DNA of 64,000 bases from NCBI GenBank assembly GCA_030760725.1, contig JASWHV010000007.1:23224824-23288823 (forward strand), in the 5' to 3' direction. This document shows positions 45,356 to 59,600 of this stretch, one piece after another. Origin of the DNA: Neostapfia colusana. Its lineage: Eukaryota > Streptophyta > Magnoliopsida > Poales > Poaceae. Under the pieces are notes generated by a model. It saw only the letters and a list, made by a program, of their open reading frames with translations, searched no databases and was not told where the DNA came from. Numbering within the stretch: position 1 is the first letter of the stretch; each line of letters begins with the position of its first letter. The translations under genes and the position numbers were made by a program.

Positions 45356-46257
45356 GCGTTCCACAATCAAAACTGGAAACATAGCCATCAATCTATGAGA
45401 AAGCAAGTAGAAACGATGCGACGGGCTCGAATTAATGGAGGGCCCAATTTCTTATCCTGGTTTCGAGCTTATGTATTAGTGAACACCGACATCCATCAAG
45501 ATTTACGACAACTATCTTATGGATTAGTGAAAGTTAGAAGCTATGGTCGATATGACGTAAATGGCTTCCAATTCCGTACAACTCAATTCGAAACTCTTCG
45601 TCCTCTCGCATCAACATCAAATTGCGGAGTTGTGACGAGGGCAATCGACTCAGAAGGGAAAGAAACCAATTACTATGGAATCATTAACAAAATTCTGAAA
45701 TTTACTTTCGCTGGCAATAAAGAACTTCAAGTGGTGTTCTTTGATTGTGATTGGTTTGATAACAATCATGGAACTCGAGAAAATCAATTTGGCATGGTGG
45801 AAGTGAATCACAACGAACGCTTACGAGGCCAAAGCGGCACCTCAGGAGACGGACACAGCGCAGCGTGCTCTCAGGGAGCGAGCCCTCTGGCAGCCAGCCC
45901 GAGGGCAGTCTGCCCAGCGAGCCCGAGGGCACTCAGCCCGAGGGCACCCAGCCCGAGGACACGTCCGGTGACCATCCTTCTGGGTCACAAGACGTGGTGC
46001 TGCAGCGGAGGAGACGTACGAGGAGGAGTAACTTTGTTGGTCCTCTACCGATTCCTAGAGAGCCATTATTTATTCGTCCGGTTGGAGACAGGTAACATTT
46101 TAATAAAGTATTCATTTCTATTTGTTTTCAAAGACTATGGTCTTACTAAATCACTTAACAAATGTCTTTTTAGTTCTTGGGAGGACCTTTCGTACAATGG
46201 GCAGAAACACCACAGGACGGTGAACGGTTGCATTGGAAACTTAGTGCGTCTGCACTA
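45356..46257 (+). pseudogene. CACTA DUF4216-type exon and start of second gene (copy 2)
   Basis: The exon after the intron reads AFHNQNWKHSHQ through FFDCDWFDNNHG without the stop found in copy 1. It then passes into the repeat-rich segment (QPEGTQPEGTQPED, basic patch RRRRTRRSN), an intron ending near 46174, and the exon FLGGPFVQWAETPQD. E2 interrupts that exon at 46257. The rest of the exon resumes at 60988. Confidence 0.82.
46253..46257. repeat. Target-site duplication of E2, left
   Basis: CACTA occurs here and at 60983-60987, directly flanking E2. Copy 1 shows the empty site (CACTACCCGG near 32741). The resemblance to the CACTA transposon terminus is coincidental. Confidence 0.95.
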
Positions 46258-49200
46258 TGAGACGGCCCCACGGGACCTCGTCGGGTGGTGCCGTGTTATG
46301 CGGCACCCAACAGCACACGGGTCGATGAACATACATCATATTACATAAATAGTTTGCGGAAGCATATAAGATTGTTTTACAAATAAGTATATCAGAGTAA
46401 ACTACAGCGGAAGACTATCACTCTCATGACTCATATCTAAACTAGCAACAAAGAAACGGTCCAGCCCGCGGACGTTTCTTACTAGCAACACGAAGACAAT
46501 CTGCAGCGGCGAGGATGCTCTTAGAGTAAGCACTCGGAGATTCCCGAGTCTCATCGGCACCCCTTCTCATAATCAGCGAGTCAATTACCTGCAAAACAAC
46601 TCGGATAGCATCCGTGAGCATAACGCTCAGCAAGACTTAACCGTCACCCTAAACATGAAACTCTAAGTGAGGTTATGAACCTAAAATAGGATGGCATGAG
46701 CATAATTAACTCGCCTAAAAGTGAATCCTTACTTTCAGGTATTAATTGCAGCATTTTAAGTAACTCTGGGCACGCTACATCGGGAGTCCACAATCAAACA
46801 AGAAACGCTTTCCCCCGATGTAAATTGCTCATGGCATAAAAGAATCGAGTTTGCACTAGCCTATTCATCGAGATCCAATACAACACTAGTATAATACTTC
46901 ACATCAATATGATTAGTTCCTTTCTCATGCAAGTTCTTACTACGTCACGACTGTGAGAACAAGTATGCTCGGTCCATTCCGCGAGCGACGGTGATTCGAA
47001 TCAATAACACCCGGACTACACGACACGTACGCCCGTACTCGATGTTACCTACAACAACCATCACTGACGTCGTACGTGGCAGCCTTTCCCCCGTTTCACC
47101 CCCGCTGAATCGATCAAGTCGCCCCCCAACAGTAGCTACTCTCATGGTGCACCTTCCTACGTGAGATGTCATGAGAATATTCCCCACATACTGCACACCG
47201 GCCGTCCGCCTGAGGCGACCCGAAAAGTCCCAACGACGGCTTCCCGAGGTACATCGGTTTACTGGGTCCCATATAGCCAGCATGAGTCCGGTACACAACT
47301 CAAACTTGTTCAACAGGGCCGCATACGGATCGGTCCTTGACCGACACGGACAGGTCTACAGCACCCAGGCCCCTATGTCCTGCTGCTCCTACAACCTTCC
47401 GGTCTCAACATTAACTTGCTAATTCAATTACGAACCAATCCCGTATGCCCCTGTTGTTCCTAAATCTGCGAGTAGCATCTCACCACTCGACTTCTACCGA
47501 ACCGTACTTAAGCATGGCAGTTCTACACGGTGAAAGACACCTACCCAATACTCCATGGGTCATTTGGCTATGCAAGAGGAGTATGAATCACTAGACCTAA
47601 TGCACAGTTCATATCTTGACCGAAAGTGAGTACAAAATAAAAACTTAACAGCTGTTAAATGCAAACCGGAGCTTGCCTGTTTTGCAGGGTAGTCGTATAT
47701 AACAGTTAGTGTCCTTGCAGGTCCACCCTTGACTCTCTGGAGCTTGATCCACTTTGATGAATCACTCCTTTGAGTCCCCTTCGTTGTGGTTCCTATTGAA
47801 ATGCATATGCACATATTTTATAGAATGTAATGGAAAGAAGTTATAGAATTACTTTCTTAAGAACAGAGGTTGTGTGGAAAAGCCAAGCATGGCTTGGTTT
47901 GCATCTGTTGTGCAAAGAACAGAATTAAACTAATTTGACCTTAAGGCCCTTAGCTATACACTAACCCTTTTCTCTAATGAACATAATAGATAAGCTGAAA
48001 AGATTTGAGTGCAACTGAAGAACCAGAACTCCAATGGCCTCCAAACTTTTACAGCAGGTTCTATACTACCTAAGGATTTAACTTGCCAAATTGCAGCTAA
48101 TGTGGAGTCATATTGTGTCCTCCATAATTCTCACAATGTCTCTTATGTATTTTTCCCTTATACATAAGTATGGAGAATAAGAACAGGGAGTTCCAGGACT
48201 CATCTTGGGCTGATAATTTACATGTGAGTTCTTGATCACATGAGAATTATCTGGTCCAAAATTCAGCCCTTTTACTTGGGTAGTTCTCCCAGAACAATTC
48301 TTTAAGCATTTGTACTTAATAGAATTAATTCTGTAGTAATATGCATTTTCATGCCCAACTAAGTGAACTACAATTCCAAGTATGTCCCAGAGAGCTTGCC
48401 TAAATTTTCCTATGATATTTGGAGCTATGGATTGCTCAGAACAGATTTTTGAAGTGGGAAACATTTTCTGAAAATGTTTCTGGACTCTTTTGAACACAGT
48501 AGTTTGCATTTAGCAAATTCCTACTCAAATTATCTTCAAATGAGCTGAACATTTGTTAGGAGGTCAATACTATGCTAAAGAATATTCTGGCAAAATTTGG
48601 GTATTTTTGGATAACCCAAACTCCCTCAATAATTCTTTTTCAGAAAACCTTCAAAGAATTTTCCAGAACATAATATTGACTTTCATACAAATCTGAGTTC
48701 ATATTTGGATAGAACTCAGAAAGATGAATCCAATCCAATTGGAATCACTCAAATTGGAGTTTTCCAGAGGCCGATATGAATTTCTAAAGATTGAGCTAAG
48801 TCTGGAATTATTTTCTTATTGAAAATCCCACTGGGCCCGCTTATTTGAATTCCAACCAATCAGAACTGGGCCACACCGGGGCCATGGGGTTTTTCGCGCC
48901 AGCACACGGGATCCCGGCCACACCCGATCCCGGGTTTAAAAATTGAGCTGCTGACACGTGGGGCCCACGCTTCGTCTTCTACCTCCGGCTCCTCGCTCGC
49001 GCCCGCGCTGCCCCTCGCCGGCCCGACGCCGGAGCTCGCCAGCTCGCCGTTTCCGGCCACCGCCTGAGCTGAAACTCGCCGCCAGGGAGTTTGTGACACC
49101 GAGGAACACGGCTGTAGGGTTTGCTAGGGCTGCCGATGACCGGAACAAGGCCGGCGACGTGTGACTGCCTCTGTGGTAGTTCGGCAGCGTCGCCTAGGGT

Positions 49201-50579
49201 TTCCGGCCCGCCAAAAACCTGTGCCGACGCGCCCTACAGCACCAGCGCAGCTCTAGGAAGATCGGCACGACCTCAAAATGGCTCGAGAGCGGCTGTAAAT
49301 AGGTTGTCGCCGTGCGACCGAATAGGTCCGCCATGAACACCTCTAGTCGAGCTCGAATTCTGTCGTGCTGAGGTGTTTTCATGCGCTGGATCCTAAAGGG
49401 AAAATGACCGCCGGCTAATCCAGCGTCTATGTGCCAAATTTTATGACTTAAGGAGGATCAGAGGGCAAGAATTTGAAAGAGTCATACCGGAAGCTCGGAA
49501 TAGGGTCGCCGGAGCAAAACTTCGAAATTCGCCGGCGATGCTTCACGGTATGGCCTGAGCTTGGGCTGAGAGCAGCACTGCACCCGTGCGCGTCCGTAGG
49601 TGTGATCGTTCGGCCGTGGAACCCGCTGTGGGGAGGGCTGTCCACGAGCGCCCGATCACTTTCTCGGCTTAGGTCGCCGCGGCGGCGGTCGTTCTCGGGC
49701 ACCGGAGGCCGCAGCTCACTGCTCGTGGGTCAGGGAGGTGGAGGCCGAGCTCGCGGTGATGTTTAGCAGCTCAGGGGAGGAGAGAGCGTGGTGGTTTCGC
49801 CGATCTTCCGATCGGACCGAGAGCGGAGGGGAAGACGGTCGCTGGCCGTGCGCTCGCGAGGAGGAGAAGGGACGGCCTTTGCTTCGTCCAGGGGGGGTTT
49901 ATCAGGTCGCAGAACCGCCTCTGGGCGCCGTGTGTGGGGAAATGCAGCAGCTGGTGGCGCTGCCGAGCGCCCCCGTGGCTCCACGGTGGGAGCAGCTCTT
50001 GGCCCACGTGCTGCTCGACGATTTTCCCCACTGGGGCTGAGACTTAAGGTGCAAGGCTCCTCTTTTAGCTCTATGACATGTGGGTCCCACTCCACATTTC
50101 CTCCCCAAATATCTTCTCAAGCTGATCCTCTTAATTCCCCCAATCCCGAGTTTTAAGTATGGGTTAGAATTTGCATCCTTCCAATTCAGTTTGAATTTGC
50201 TTTCCAAATTTGAATTTGGTTGAAGTTTGCAAATCCTCCTCTTTAACTCCCTTTTGAGCCCACCCTATAAATGAAAAGTTTGTGAACAAACTTTTCCTTA
50301 TAATCCCAACTATAGGGCTGCATGTTTATTCAAAGTTTTTGGTCACTACATGTGTGAACTTGAATTTAAAATCTGATTTTTAAACTTACATGCAAGGAGG
50401 TATTTAACTCCTTATTGGTCCAACACTTTTCAATAAAAAGGTGAACCTCATGTTGGATATTCATCCATGTTTTACCTTGCATGAAGAAAAATTTTAGCAA
50501 GTCCCATTTTTCCTGTCATTGCCACACATATGAACTCAAACCATAGTTTTTATTCATACACATTTTTGGGACTTTTACA
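46258..50579 (-). mobile_element. E2 3' LTR
   Basis: Coding-strand ends are TGTAAAAGTCCC and CCGTCTCA. It matches 56665-60982 with scattered changes. A block near 48880-48960 (GATCCCGGCCACACCCGATCCC) also occurs in the middle of the E1 LTRs near a TATA-like site, suggesting a shared promoter core. Short open frames are not supported as genes. Confidence 0.95.
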
Positions 50580-50593
50580 TTCCTCCCCCCTTA
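50580..50593 (-). other. E2 polypurine tract
   Basis: The minus strand reads TAAGGGGGGAGGAA, adjacent to the 3' LTR at 50579. It is closely similar to the E1 tract at 21722-21734. Confidence 0.92.
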
Positions 50594-50643
50594 AAAGAAT
50601 CTCGTCCCGAGATTACAAAAGAGGAACGAGACGGGAGAGGTAA

Positions 50644-53600
50644 TTACAAACTGTACAAAGATAAAAATTCCGGGTAGTTGGTGCGGAGATAATCTTCACT
50701 TTCCCACGTCGCCTCTTCCGTGGTGTGATTACTCCACAACACCTTGAAAAATCGGATCGTCCGGTTCCGGGTTACCCGGGTCTTTTCATCCAAAATCTGA
50801 ACCGGTCGCTCGGTGTAGGTCAGGTCCGGTTTCAATTCGTCGATGTCCTCAGTGCGAACAGCAGCGGTGAATTTGAGGCACTTCCGCAGCTGTGAAACAT
50901 GAAATACATCATGAACACCCGCTAGACTTGCCGGTAACTCCAGTCGGTAGGCTACGGGTCCGCACTTCTCCGTGATAGCAAAAGGACCAATAAAACGGGG
51001 AGAGAGCTTCCCCTTTACACCGAACCGGTGAACTCCCTTCATCGGAGATACACGAAGATATACGTGCTCTCCGACGTCAAAATGTAACGGCCTACGCCTT
51101 TGATCGGCGTAGCTCTTCTGTCGGGATTGGGCAGCCTTTAAGTTCTCCTGTATCAACCGAACTCAGTCTTCGGCTTCGTTGACAAAATCAATCCCAAACA
51201 GAACTCTTTCGCCGGACTCACACCAATTCAGCGGTGTGCGACACTTCCGGCCGTAGAGAGCTTCATACGGTGCCATTTTAATACTCGCTTGATAGCCGTT
51301 GTTGTATGAAAACTCCGCCAGTGGTAGGTGATCGTCCCAATTCCTACCATGGTGGATGGCACACGCTCTCAACATGTCCTCAAGTACTTGATTCACCCTC
51401 TCAGTTTGTCCATCGGTTTGAGGGTGATATGCGGAGCTTCTAATCAGCTTGGTGCCCAACGAGGCATGCAGCTGCTCCCAAAACCGAGCAACGAACAGCG
51501 CACCTCGATCTGAGATGATGGTCTTCGGGACACCATGTGAACATATAATTCTGGAGATGAATAACTCCGCATATTGCCTTGCTCGATAATGAGTGTTTAC
51601 CGGTATGAAATGAGCTGATTTCGTCAACCGGTCGACGATCACCCATATCGAGTCATGCTTCTTGGATGTGAGTGGTAATCCGACGATGAAGTCCATACTC
51701 ACATCCTCCCATTTCCACGCCGGTATCTTCAAAGGTTGTAGCGGTCCGGCTTTCTGCATATGATCAGCCATGACCCGTCTACACGTATCACACTCGGATA
51801 CGTATTTAGCAATCTCCCTCTTCATCCTCGTCCACCAAAATTTCTGTTTCACATCTTGGTACATCTTGTTACTTCCGCGATGAATGGAAAACTTTGACAG
51901 GTGGGCTTCATCCAAGATTTTCTTCCGGAGTTTCATATTGCGCGGTACCACTATACGGTCGTTAAACCATATTGTACCGTTCTCATCCTTCCAGAAACAT
52001 TTCACCTCTCCGTTGTCCAGTCTTCTCCGTATGTGAGACATACCTCTGTCTCTTCTTTGAGCCTCAACAATCTCTTCACGAATTGTTGGAATGAGCGCGA
52101 GATTATAAAGCGCGCCATACGGAATAACACGGAGGCTTGGTTCTTCATTTTCCAACTCAGCAATCGCTAGGTTGTGATTGTCGGCTTTCCGACTAAGCGC
52201 GTCGGCAACCACGTTGGCTTTTCCCGGGTGATAGTGGATCTCAATTTCATAATCTTTTATGAGCTCCAACCATCTCCGTTGTCTCATATTCAGCTCCTTC
52301 TGCGTGAAGATATATTTTAAGCTTTTATGGTCGGTGTAGAGGTGAACAAGATTACCCAGTAGGTAATGCCTCCACATCTTCAATGCCAACACCACTGCAG
52401 CAAGCTCAAGATCATGAGTTGGATAATGCTGCTCGTGGTTTCGCAGTTGACGAGACCCATAGGCGACTACACGCCCTTCTTGCATCAGAACGCAGCCGAG
52501 ACCGATGCCGGATGCATCACAGTATACATCGAATGGCTTCGTCGTGTCTGGCTGAGCAAGAACTGGAGCTGTGGTGAGATGTTTCACCAAAGTCTTGAAT
52601 GCAGATTCACATGCTGTATTCCACATGTATTTAGTGCCCTTCTTCAGTAGCTCCGTCATTGGTTTAGCAATCTTTGAGAAGCTCGGAATAAACCTCCGAT
52701 AATACCCTGCTAAACCTAGGAAACTTCGGACCTCGTGGACTGATTTGGGAGATTCCCACTTCAGCACTTGTTCAATCTTGCTGGGGTCCACGGCGATACC
52801 TTCTGCTGAAATAATATGGCCTAGGAAAGGCACTTGATCAATCCAGAACTCGCACTTGCCGAACTTGGCATACAATTGGTGCTCCCATAACCGTTGTAGC
52901 ACAATACGCAGATGTTCAGCGTGCTCTTCTTCCGATTTGGAGTAAACCAATATGTCATCGATGAATACCACGACGAACTTGTCTAACTCCGGCATGAACA
53001 CAGAATTCATCAAGTACATGAAGTGTGCCGGAGCGTTGGTTAATCCAAATGACATGACGAGGTACTCGTAGAGTCCGTATCTCGTTGAGAAAGCTGTCTT
53101 CGGTATGTCCTCCGGTCGGATCTTGATTTGATGATAGCCCGACCCAAGATCCATCTTCGAAAATACCTTTGCACCCACAAGTTGATCAAACAGGATGTCA
53201 ATGCGGGGCAACGGATACTTGTTCTTTATTGTGACAGCATTGAGAGGACGGTAATCAACACATAGCCGTAGTGTTTCGTCCTTCTTCTTAACGAACAGCG
53301 CTGAGCAACCCCAAGGTGAAGAACTTGGTCGTATGAAACCCTTGCTCATGAGTTCATTCATTTGCTCTTTCAACTCCGCTAGCTCGTTAGGTGCCATCTT
53401 GTAAGGCCTTCGTGAAATAGGCGTCGTTCCCGGCGCCAGTTCAATTTTGAACTCGACGTCCCGCTCGGGCGGCATGCCCGGTAAGTCATCGGGAAATACG
53501 TCGGGATAATCACGTACCACCGGAATATCTTCAAGCTTCAGCGCTTCCGTGTGGTAGGCCTCTACCATATCTGGATCTTCGCTGTCTAAAAACAGCGTGT

Positions 53601-55113
53601 GCTGTCCGTGAATCGGCGAGTCAATCTGGACAATCCGGTTACCGATATTGAGAACGGCACCGTGACGATTTAACCAAGACATCCCCAATATAATGTCTAT
53701 CTTCTGCCTATCCAACATAATCAGCGATGTTGGGTATATCTTCCCGCCCAAACACAACGCTGCTCGGGACACAATCTGATCGGCAGAGATATTTCCTCCC
53801 GGTGAACGTATGAGAAAACTCGTTGTGGGAGTATTGGTGGATAATTGGTGCTGATCCATGCATGTTTTGCTGATAAAATTATGGGTTGCACCGGAATCAA
53901 AAAGTATGAGCACGGGCACGTCTTTGAGAGTGAACATGCCCGCTAACACCGGTGCTCCCTCCGGGACATCCTCAATCGCAAGATGTTGCACACTTCCGGA
54001 TTGCAATGCTGTTATGTTGACTGGAGCAGGTGGTGGCATACCACCTGATGATGATGGCTGTCTGGTGTTTACCAACTTCTCCCGGCATTCCTGCCTAAAA
54101 TGCCCAAAACGGTGGCAATGAGAACACGGAGGTTTCCCCGGTTCTTCGTTGACTGGTGGTTGAGAAGTTGAGGCACTTGGCTGCAGCAATGATGCAACAG
54201 ATGTCATTCGTTGCTGAGGCAAAGGTGTTGCTTCAAGACATGATTCTTGAGCAGGAAATCTGTACAGAGTTGATCTCCCTGGTGCTTGCCATATCCCATC
54301 GGATGGTGTGTGATACACCACACGGTATTTACGAGGAACGATTGGTGTGTCTTCTTGCACCTCCTCCCGGTCCTTCTTCTCTGCTTGACACTCAAGTGTC
54401 GCTTGTTCTTGCAGCAGAGCAGCACTGATCAACTCGGTGTAACTGCCTTGATTGAACAAAGCTAACTTCTCTTTTAGTATGGCACTCAAGCCATAGAAAA
54501 AGTAGTCACACATTGCAGCTTCGCTCGTCGCATAAGCAGGAGCATATTGTGCCAGAAGGTTGAATCGTCTGACATAATCGAGGACACTCATGTTCCCCTG
54601 CTTCAAGTTTCTGAATTCTTGCTGCTGGGCCTTGATAAAACCCATAGGAATGTGACGAGCCCGGAATGCTTCACGAAATTCCGTCCATTTCACTTGATGG
54701 CCTTCTGGAACGGTGGCGAGATACGCAAACCACCAATTTCCGGCGGCTCCATGGAGCTGTTGAGCTGCAAATGATGTCTTCTGATACTCGTCGCACTCAA
54801 ACACTCCAAACTTGGACTCCATAACTCGAAGCCACTGATCAGCTTCCACTGGTTCGTGGGCTTCCGTGAAGATTGGCGGTTGTGTCGCCAAGAAATCCAA
54901 GTAGGTGTTCCGAGGTGGAACGTCCTGTTGTGCACGCTGGAGTAAGCCCTGTTGTACCAAGGCTTGGAGTAGTCTTGTGTTCTCTTGACTTGACTCGACC
55001 ATCTGAGCCATGACATCCGCCCATACCGTTGATGGCGGTGCCCGTGGTGGAGTCGAGTCATCATTGTCTTGACGAGAACTATCAACCCTACTCGGAGAAT
55101 GAGTACGCACCAT
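50644..55113 (-). CDS. E2 Gag-Pol polyprotein with one internal stop
   Basis: One frame from ATG 55113 (MVRTHSPSRVDSS; 40 more open codons lie upstream in the leader) runs about 1,316 codons to a TGA at 51163-51165 and continues in frame to 50644. Domains: gag (DQWLRVMESKFGVFE, QEFRNLKQGN), CCHC knuckle (CSHCHRFGHFRQEC), protease (FDSGATHNF), RT (MDLGSGYHQIK; FIDD at 52954-52965), RNase H (DVYCDASGIGLG), integrase with zinc domain and DDE residues (MDFIVGLP, ISDRGALF, QTERVNQ), HDVFHVSQL block and chromodomain-like tail (ILDEKTRVTRNR, LWSNHTTEEATWE). The TGA replaces an Arg codon seen in E1 and cuts off the integrase tail and chromodomain. Apart from that I see no break. Confidence 0.94.
51163..51165 (-). 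other. Premature TGA in E2 integrase tail
   Basis: Reading is open on both sides in the same frame. E1 has Arg at the aligned position (AEERVRTIQ), so a CGA to TGA transition, typical of methylated CpG decay, explains it. The truncated product keeps RT and the integrase core but loses the tail and chromodomain. Confidence 0.88.
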
Positions 55114-56649
55114 ACTGCACAAGGATAATTTGTGAGGGGAGTCAAAATATGATCTCAGCAGTATGTGAAAGTATGGAAAATATGAACATGCTAAAACTTT
55201 ATGAAAGCATAACAAAATTTCATGTTTACACATCTTTCTAAAGCCAACATATTCAGTCCCTCATTCTGTACAGAACAGACCCTTCTGTACTTAACCCAGA
55301 ATTTGATCCAGTTACTAGCATTTTCATAACTCAAGTTGAATACCAAAGTTAAAGTCAACTTCAGTATCTTTCCATCGAGTACCCACATGCCTCCGGATCA
55401 TCTCTGGAACAAAAGTTAGGATTGTTCAAAGTTGACAGAATTTTCTGGCTAAATTTTGCCAGCACCTCCTTTGTATGTGGCTGTTTTCATCACAGTTTTA
55501 CATACAAATGAATTACAATTCTGAACACACTATGAACTACAAAATTGTTGCAAATTTCCTAACCTTTCCAACGGTGTATCATATGACCCTTAGAAATTTT
55601 TCTACAGACTGTGACGGCTAATTTACAGCAACATCCAGAGAAGTTTGCAGCTGCTCTGTTTTCTGAACAGCTTGCATTCATCTGGACGTTCAACCAAGTT
55701 GGTGTCGGATTTGGCTCTGGAGTTCTACAAAAAAGTTGTAGAGCAATTAGTAACCTTTCTAGAACGGTATCAAACACCTCCATTGGTTCAAGCTAATCAG
55801 AGTTACTCTCTGTTAAAGACCAGAAAAATTTCTGTCTGAACAGAGCACTCTGTCTTTGAGATCAAAAGAAGCCTAACAAGTCTCTTCTTTGAAACTTAGT
55901 TCAAATGAAGAGCTCAGTAACTAATATGTGCTTTATCACATCCATTTTTTGTTTGCAAGTTAGTCATGAATGATTTCTTCATAGATAAGAATACTATCCA
56001 GTGTAGTACGGTGGCGATGCACCGCAAGACATATGCCGGTACTATGTGGCCTCACCAAAGAAAAACCTAACCGGATTACACCGGCATACACGTATCATTA
56101 GGTGGCACTAAAACGATCACTCGCAAACGTGTTCTACACGTACTAAGGTTTTCGTGGTTAGTACCTACATAAAACACACTCAATCATCAGGTTCGGCTGC
56201 ACACCGAACCCGGTATCCATAACAGTTGGTACACCCGGCCGTCATCACTCGCCCAGGTGTTCTCAAGCCAAACACACCTTGAGCTACGTGTTCACGTTAC
56301 TGACCACGTGACGGGGTCTCCCAAATTGCACCACGCACGCCAGGGAAGACGTTGCTCGAATACCCCAAACGACATGAAGAGTCGTAGAGGATACTAAAGC
56401 GGGTCGGGTTACCTGCCATCCGTGAGGCTCCACCCTTCAGCTTGTGCGCACTGGTGGACAGCGCATACGTGCACCCCCCAAGACATAAACTGTCCGAGAT
56501 GCACGATTTTCCGACATAACAAATAAGTTAGGTTGCCACCTTCATAATATGCTAATAGTAGTCCTTATGTGGGCCTAGTACCGATATCTCACCGTACCCT
56601 AAGTTTGTGACATAATATGATGCTCAATCCGTGCTCTGTTTCCAACGTA
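55114..56649 (-). other. E2 untranslated leader with conserved blocks
   Basis: About 1.5 kb lie between primer site and gag. Two blocks (56290-56321 and 56036-56131) match the E1 leader blocks in the same order and at similar distance from the primer site. The base sequence just before the gag ATG ends CTTGTGCAGT, again acceptor-like. No gene seen. Confidence 0.7.
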
Positions 56650-56661
56650 GCTCTGATACCA
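56650..56661 (-). other. E2 primer-binding site (initiator Met tRNA)
   Basis: The minus strand reads TGGTATCAGAGC, three bases inside the 5' LTR edge at 56665. It fixes E2 on the minus strand. Confidence 0.93.
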
Positions 56662-56664
56662 CGC

Positions 56665-59600
56665 TGAGACGGCCCCACGGGACCTCGTCGGGTGGTGCCG
56701 TGTTATGCGGCACCCAACAGCACACGGGTCGATGAACATACATCATATTACATAAATAGTTTGCGGAAGCATACAAGATTGTTTTACAAATAAGTATATC
56801 AGAGTAAACTACAGCGGAAGACTATCACTCTCATGACTCATATCTAAACTAGCAACAAAGAAACGGTCCAGCCCGCGGACGTTTCTTACTAGCAACACGA
56901 AGACAATCTGCAGCGGCGAGGATGCTCTTAGAGTAAGCACTCGGAGGTTCCCGAGTCTCATCGGCACCCCTTCTCATAATCAGCGAGTCAATTACCTGCA
57001 AAACAACTCGGATAGCATCCGTGAGCATAACGCTCAACAAGACTTAACCGTCACCCTAAACATGAAACTCTAAGTGAGGTTATGAATCTAACATAGGATG
57101 GCATAAGCATAACTAACTCGCCTAAAAGTGAATCCTTACTTTCAGGTATTAATTACAGCATTTTAAGTAACCCTGGGCACGCTACATCGGGAGTCCACAA
57201 TCAAAAAAGAAACGCTTTCCCCCGATGTAAATTGCTCATGGCATAAAAGAATCGAGTTTGCACTAGCCTATTCATCGAGATCCAATACAACACTAGTATA
57301 ATACTTCACATCAATATGATTAGTTCCTTTCTCATGCAAGTTCTTACTACGTCACGACTGTGAGAACAAGTATGCTCGGTCCATTCTGTGAGCGACGGTG
57401 ATTCGAATCAATAACACCCGGACTACACGACACGTACACCCGTACTCGACGTTGCCTACAACAACCATCACTGACATCGTACGTGGCAGCCTTTCCCCCG
57501 TTTCACCCCCGCTGAATCGATCAAGTCGCCCCGTACAGTAGCTACTCTCATGGTGCACCTTCCGACGTGAGATGTCATGAGAATATTCCCCACATACTGC
57601 ACACCGGCCGTCCGCCTGAGGCGACCCGAAAAGTCCCAACGACGGCTTCCCGAGGTACATCGGTTTACTGGGTCCCATATAGCCAGCATGAGTCCGGTAC
57701 ACAACTCAAACTTGTTCAACAGGGCCGCATACGGATCGGTCCTTGACCGACACAGACAGGTCTACAGCACCCAGGCCCCTATGTCCTGCTGCTCCTACAA
57801 CCTTCCGGTCTCAACATTAACTTGCTAATTCAATTACGAACCAATCCCGTATGCCCCTGTTGTTCCTAAATCTGCGAGTAGCATCTCACCACTCGACTTC
57901 TACCGAACCGTACTTAAGCATGGCAGTTCTACACGGTGAAAGACACCTACCCAATACTCCATGGGTCATTTGGCTATGCAAGAGGAGTATCAATCACTAG
58001 ACCTAATGCACAGTTCATATCTTGACCGAAAGTGAGTACAAAATAAAAACTTAACAGCTGTTAAATGCAAACCAGAGCTTGCCTGTTTTGCAGGGTAGTC
58101 GTATATAACAGTTAGTGTCCTTGCAGGTCCACCCTTGACTCTCTGGAGCTTGATCCACTTTGATGAATCAATCCTTTGAGTCCCCTTCGTTGTGGTTCCT
58201 ATTGAAATGCATATGCACATATTTTATAGAATGTAATGGAAAGAAGTTATAGAATTACTTTCTTAAGAACAGAGGTTGTGTGGAAAAGCCAAGCATGGCT
58301 TGGTTTGCCTCTGTTGTGCAAAGAACAGAATTAAACTAATTTGACCTTAAGGCCCTTAGCTATACACTAACCCTTTTCTCTAATGAACATAATAGATAAG
58401 CTGAAAAGATTTGAGTGCAACTGAAGAACCAGAACTCCAATGGCCTCCAAACTTTTACAGCAGGTTCTATACTACCTAAGGATTTAACTTGCCAAATTGC
58501 AGCTAATGTGGAGTCATATTGTGTCCTCCATAATTCTCACAATGTCTCTTATGTATTTTTCCCTTATACATAAGTATGGAGAATAAGAACAGGGAGTTCC
58601 AGGACTCATCTTGGGCTGATAATTTACATGTGAGTTCTTGATCACATGAGAGTTATCTGGTCCAAAATTCAGCCCTTTTACTTATGTAGTTCTCCCAGAA
58701 CAATTCTTTAAGCATTTGTACTTAATAGAATTAATTCTGTAGTAATGTGCATTTTCATGCCCAACTAAGTGAACTACAATTCCAAGTATGTCCCAGAGAG
58801 CTTGCCTAAATTTTCCTATGATATTTGGAGCTATGGATTGCTCAGAACAGATTTTTGAAGTGGGAAACATTTTCTGAAAATGTTTCTGGACTCTTTTGAA
58901 CACAGTAGTTTGCATTTAGCAAATTCCTACTCAAATGATCTTCAAATGAGCTGAAAATTTGCTAGGTGGTCAATACTATGGTAAAGAATATTCTGGCAAA
59001 ATTTGGGTATTTTTGGATAACCCAAACTCCCTCAATAATTCTTTTTCAGAAAACCTTCAAAGAATTTTCGAGAACATAATATTGACTTTCATACAAATCT
59101 GAGTTCGTATTTGGATAGAACTCAGAAAGATGAATCCAACCCAATTGGAATCACTCAAATTGGAGTTTTCCAGAGGCCGATATGAATTTCTAAAGATTGA
59201 GCTAAGTCTGGAATTATTTTCTTATTGAAAATCCCATTGGGCCCGCTTATTTGAATTCCAACCAATCAGAACTGGGCCACACCGGGGCCAGGGGGTTTTT
59301 CGTGCCAGCACACGGGATCCCGGCCACACCCGATCCCGGGTTTAAAAATTGAGCTGCTGACACGCGGGGCCCACGCTTCGTCTTCTACCTCCGGCTCCTC
59401 GCTCGCGCCCGCGCTGCCCCTCGCCAGCCCGACGCCGGAGCTCGCCAGCTCGCCGTTTCCGGCCACCGCCTGAGCTGAAACTCGCCGCCAGGGAGTTTGT
59501 GACACCGAGGAACACGGCTGTAGGGTTTGCTAGGGCTGCCGATGACCGGAACATGGCCGGCGACGTGTGACTGCCTCTGTGGTAGTTCGGCAGCGTCGCC

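Noticed and set aside
46253..46257. CACTA at the E2 border as a second CACTA transposon end
   Set aside because: It is the 5-bp target duplication of E2, matched at 60983-60987 and present once at the empty site in copy 1.
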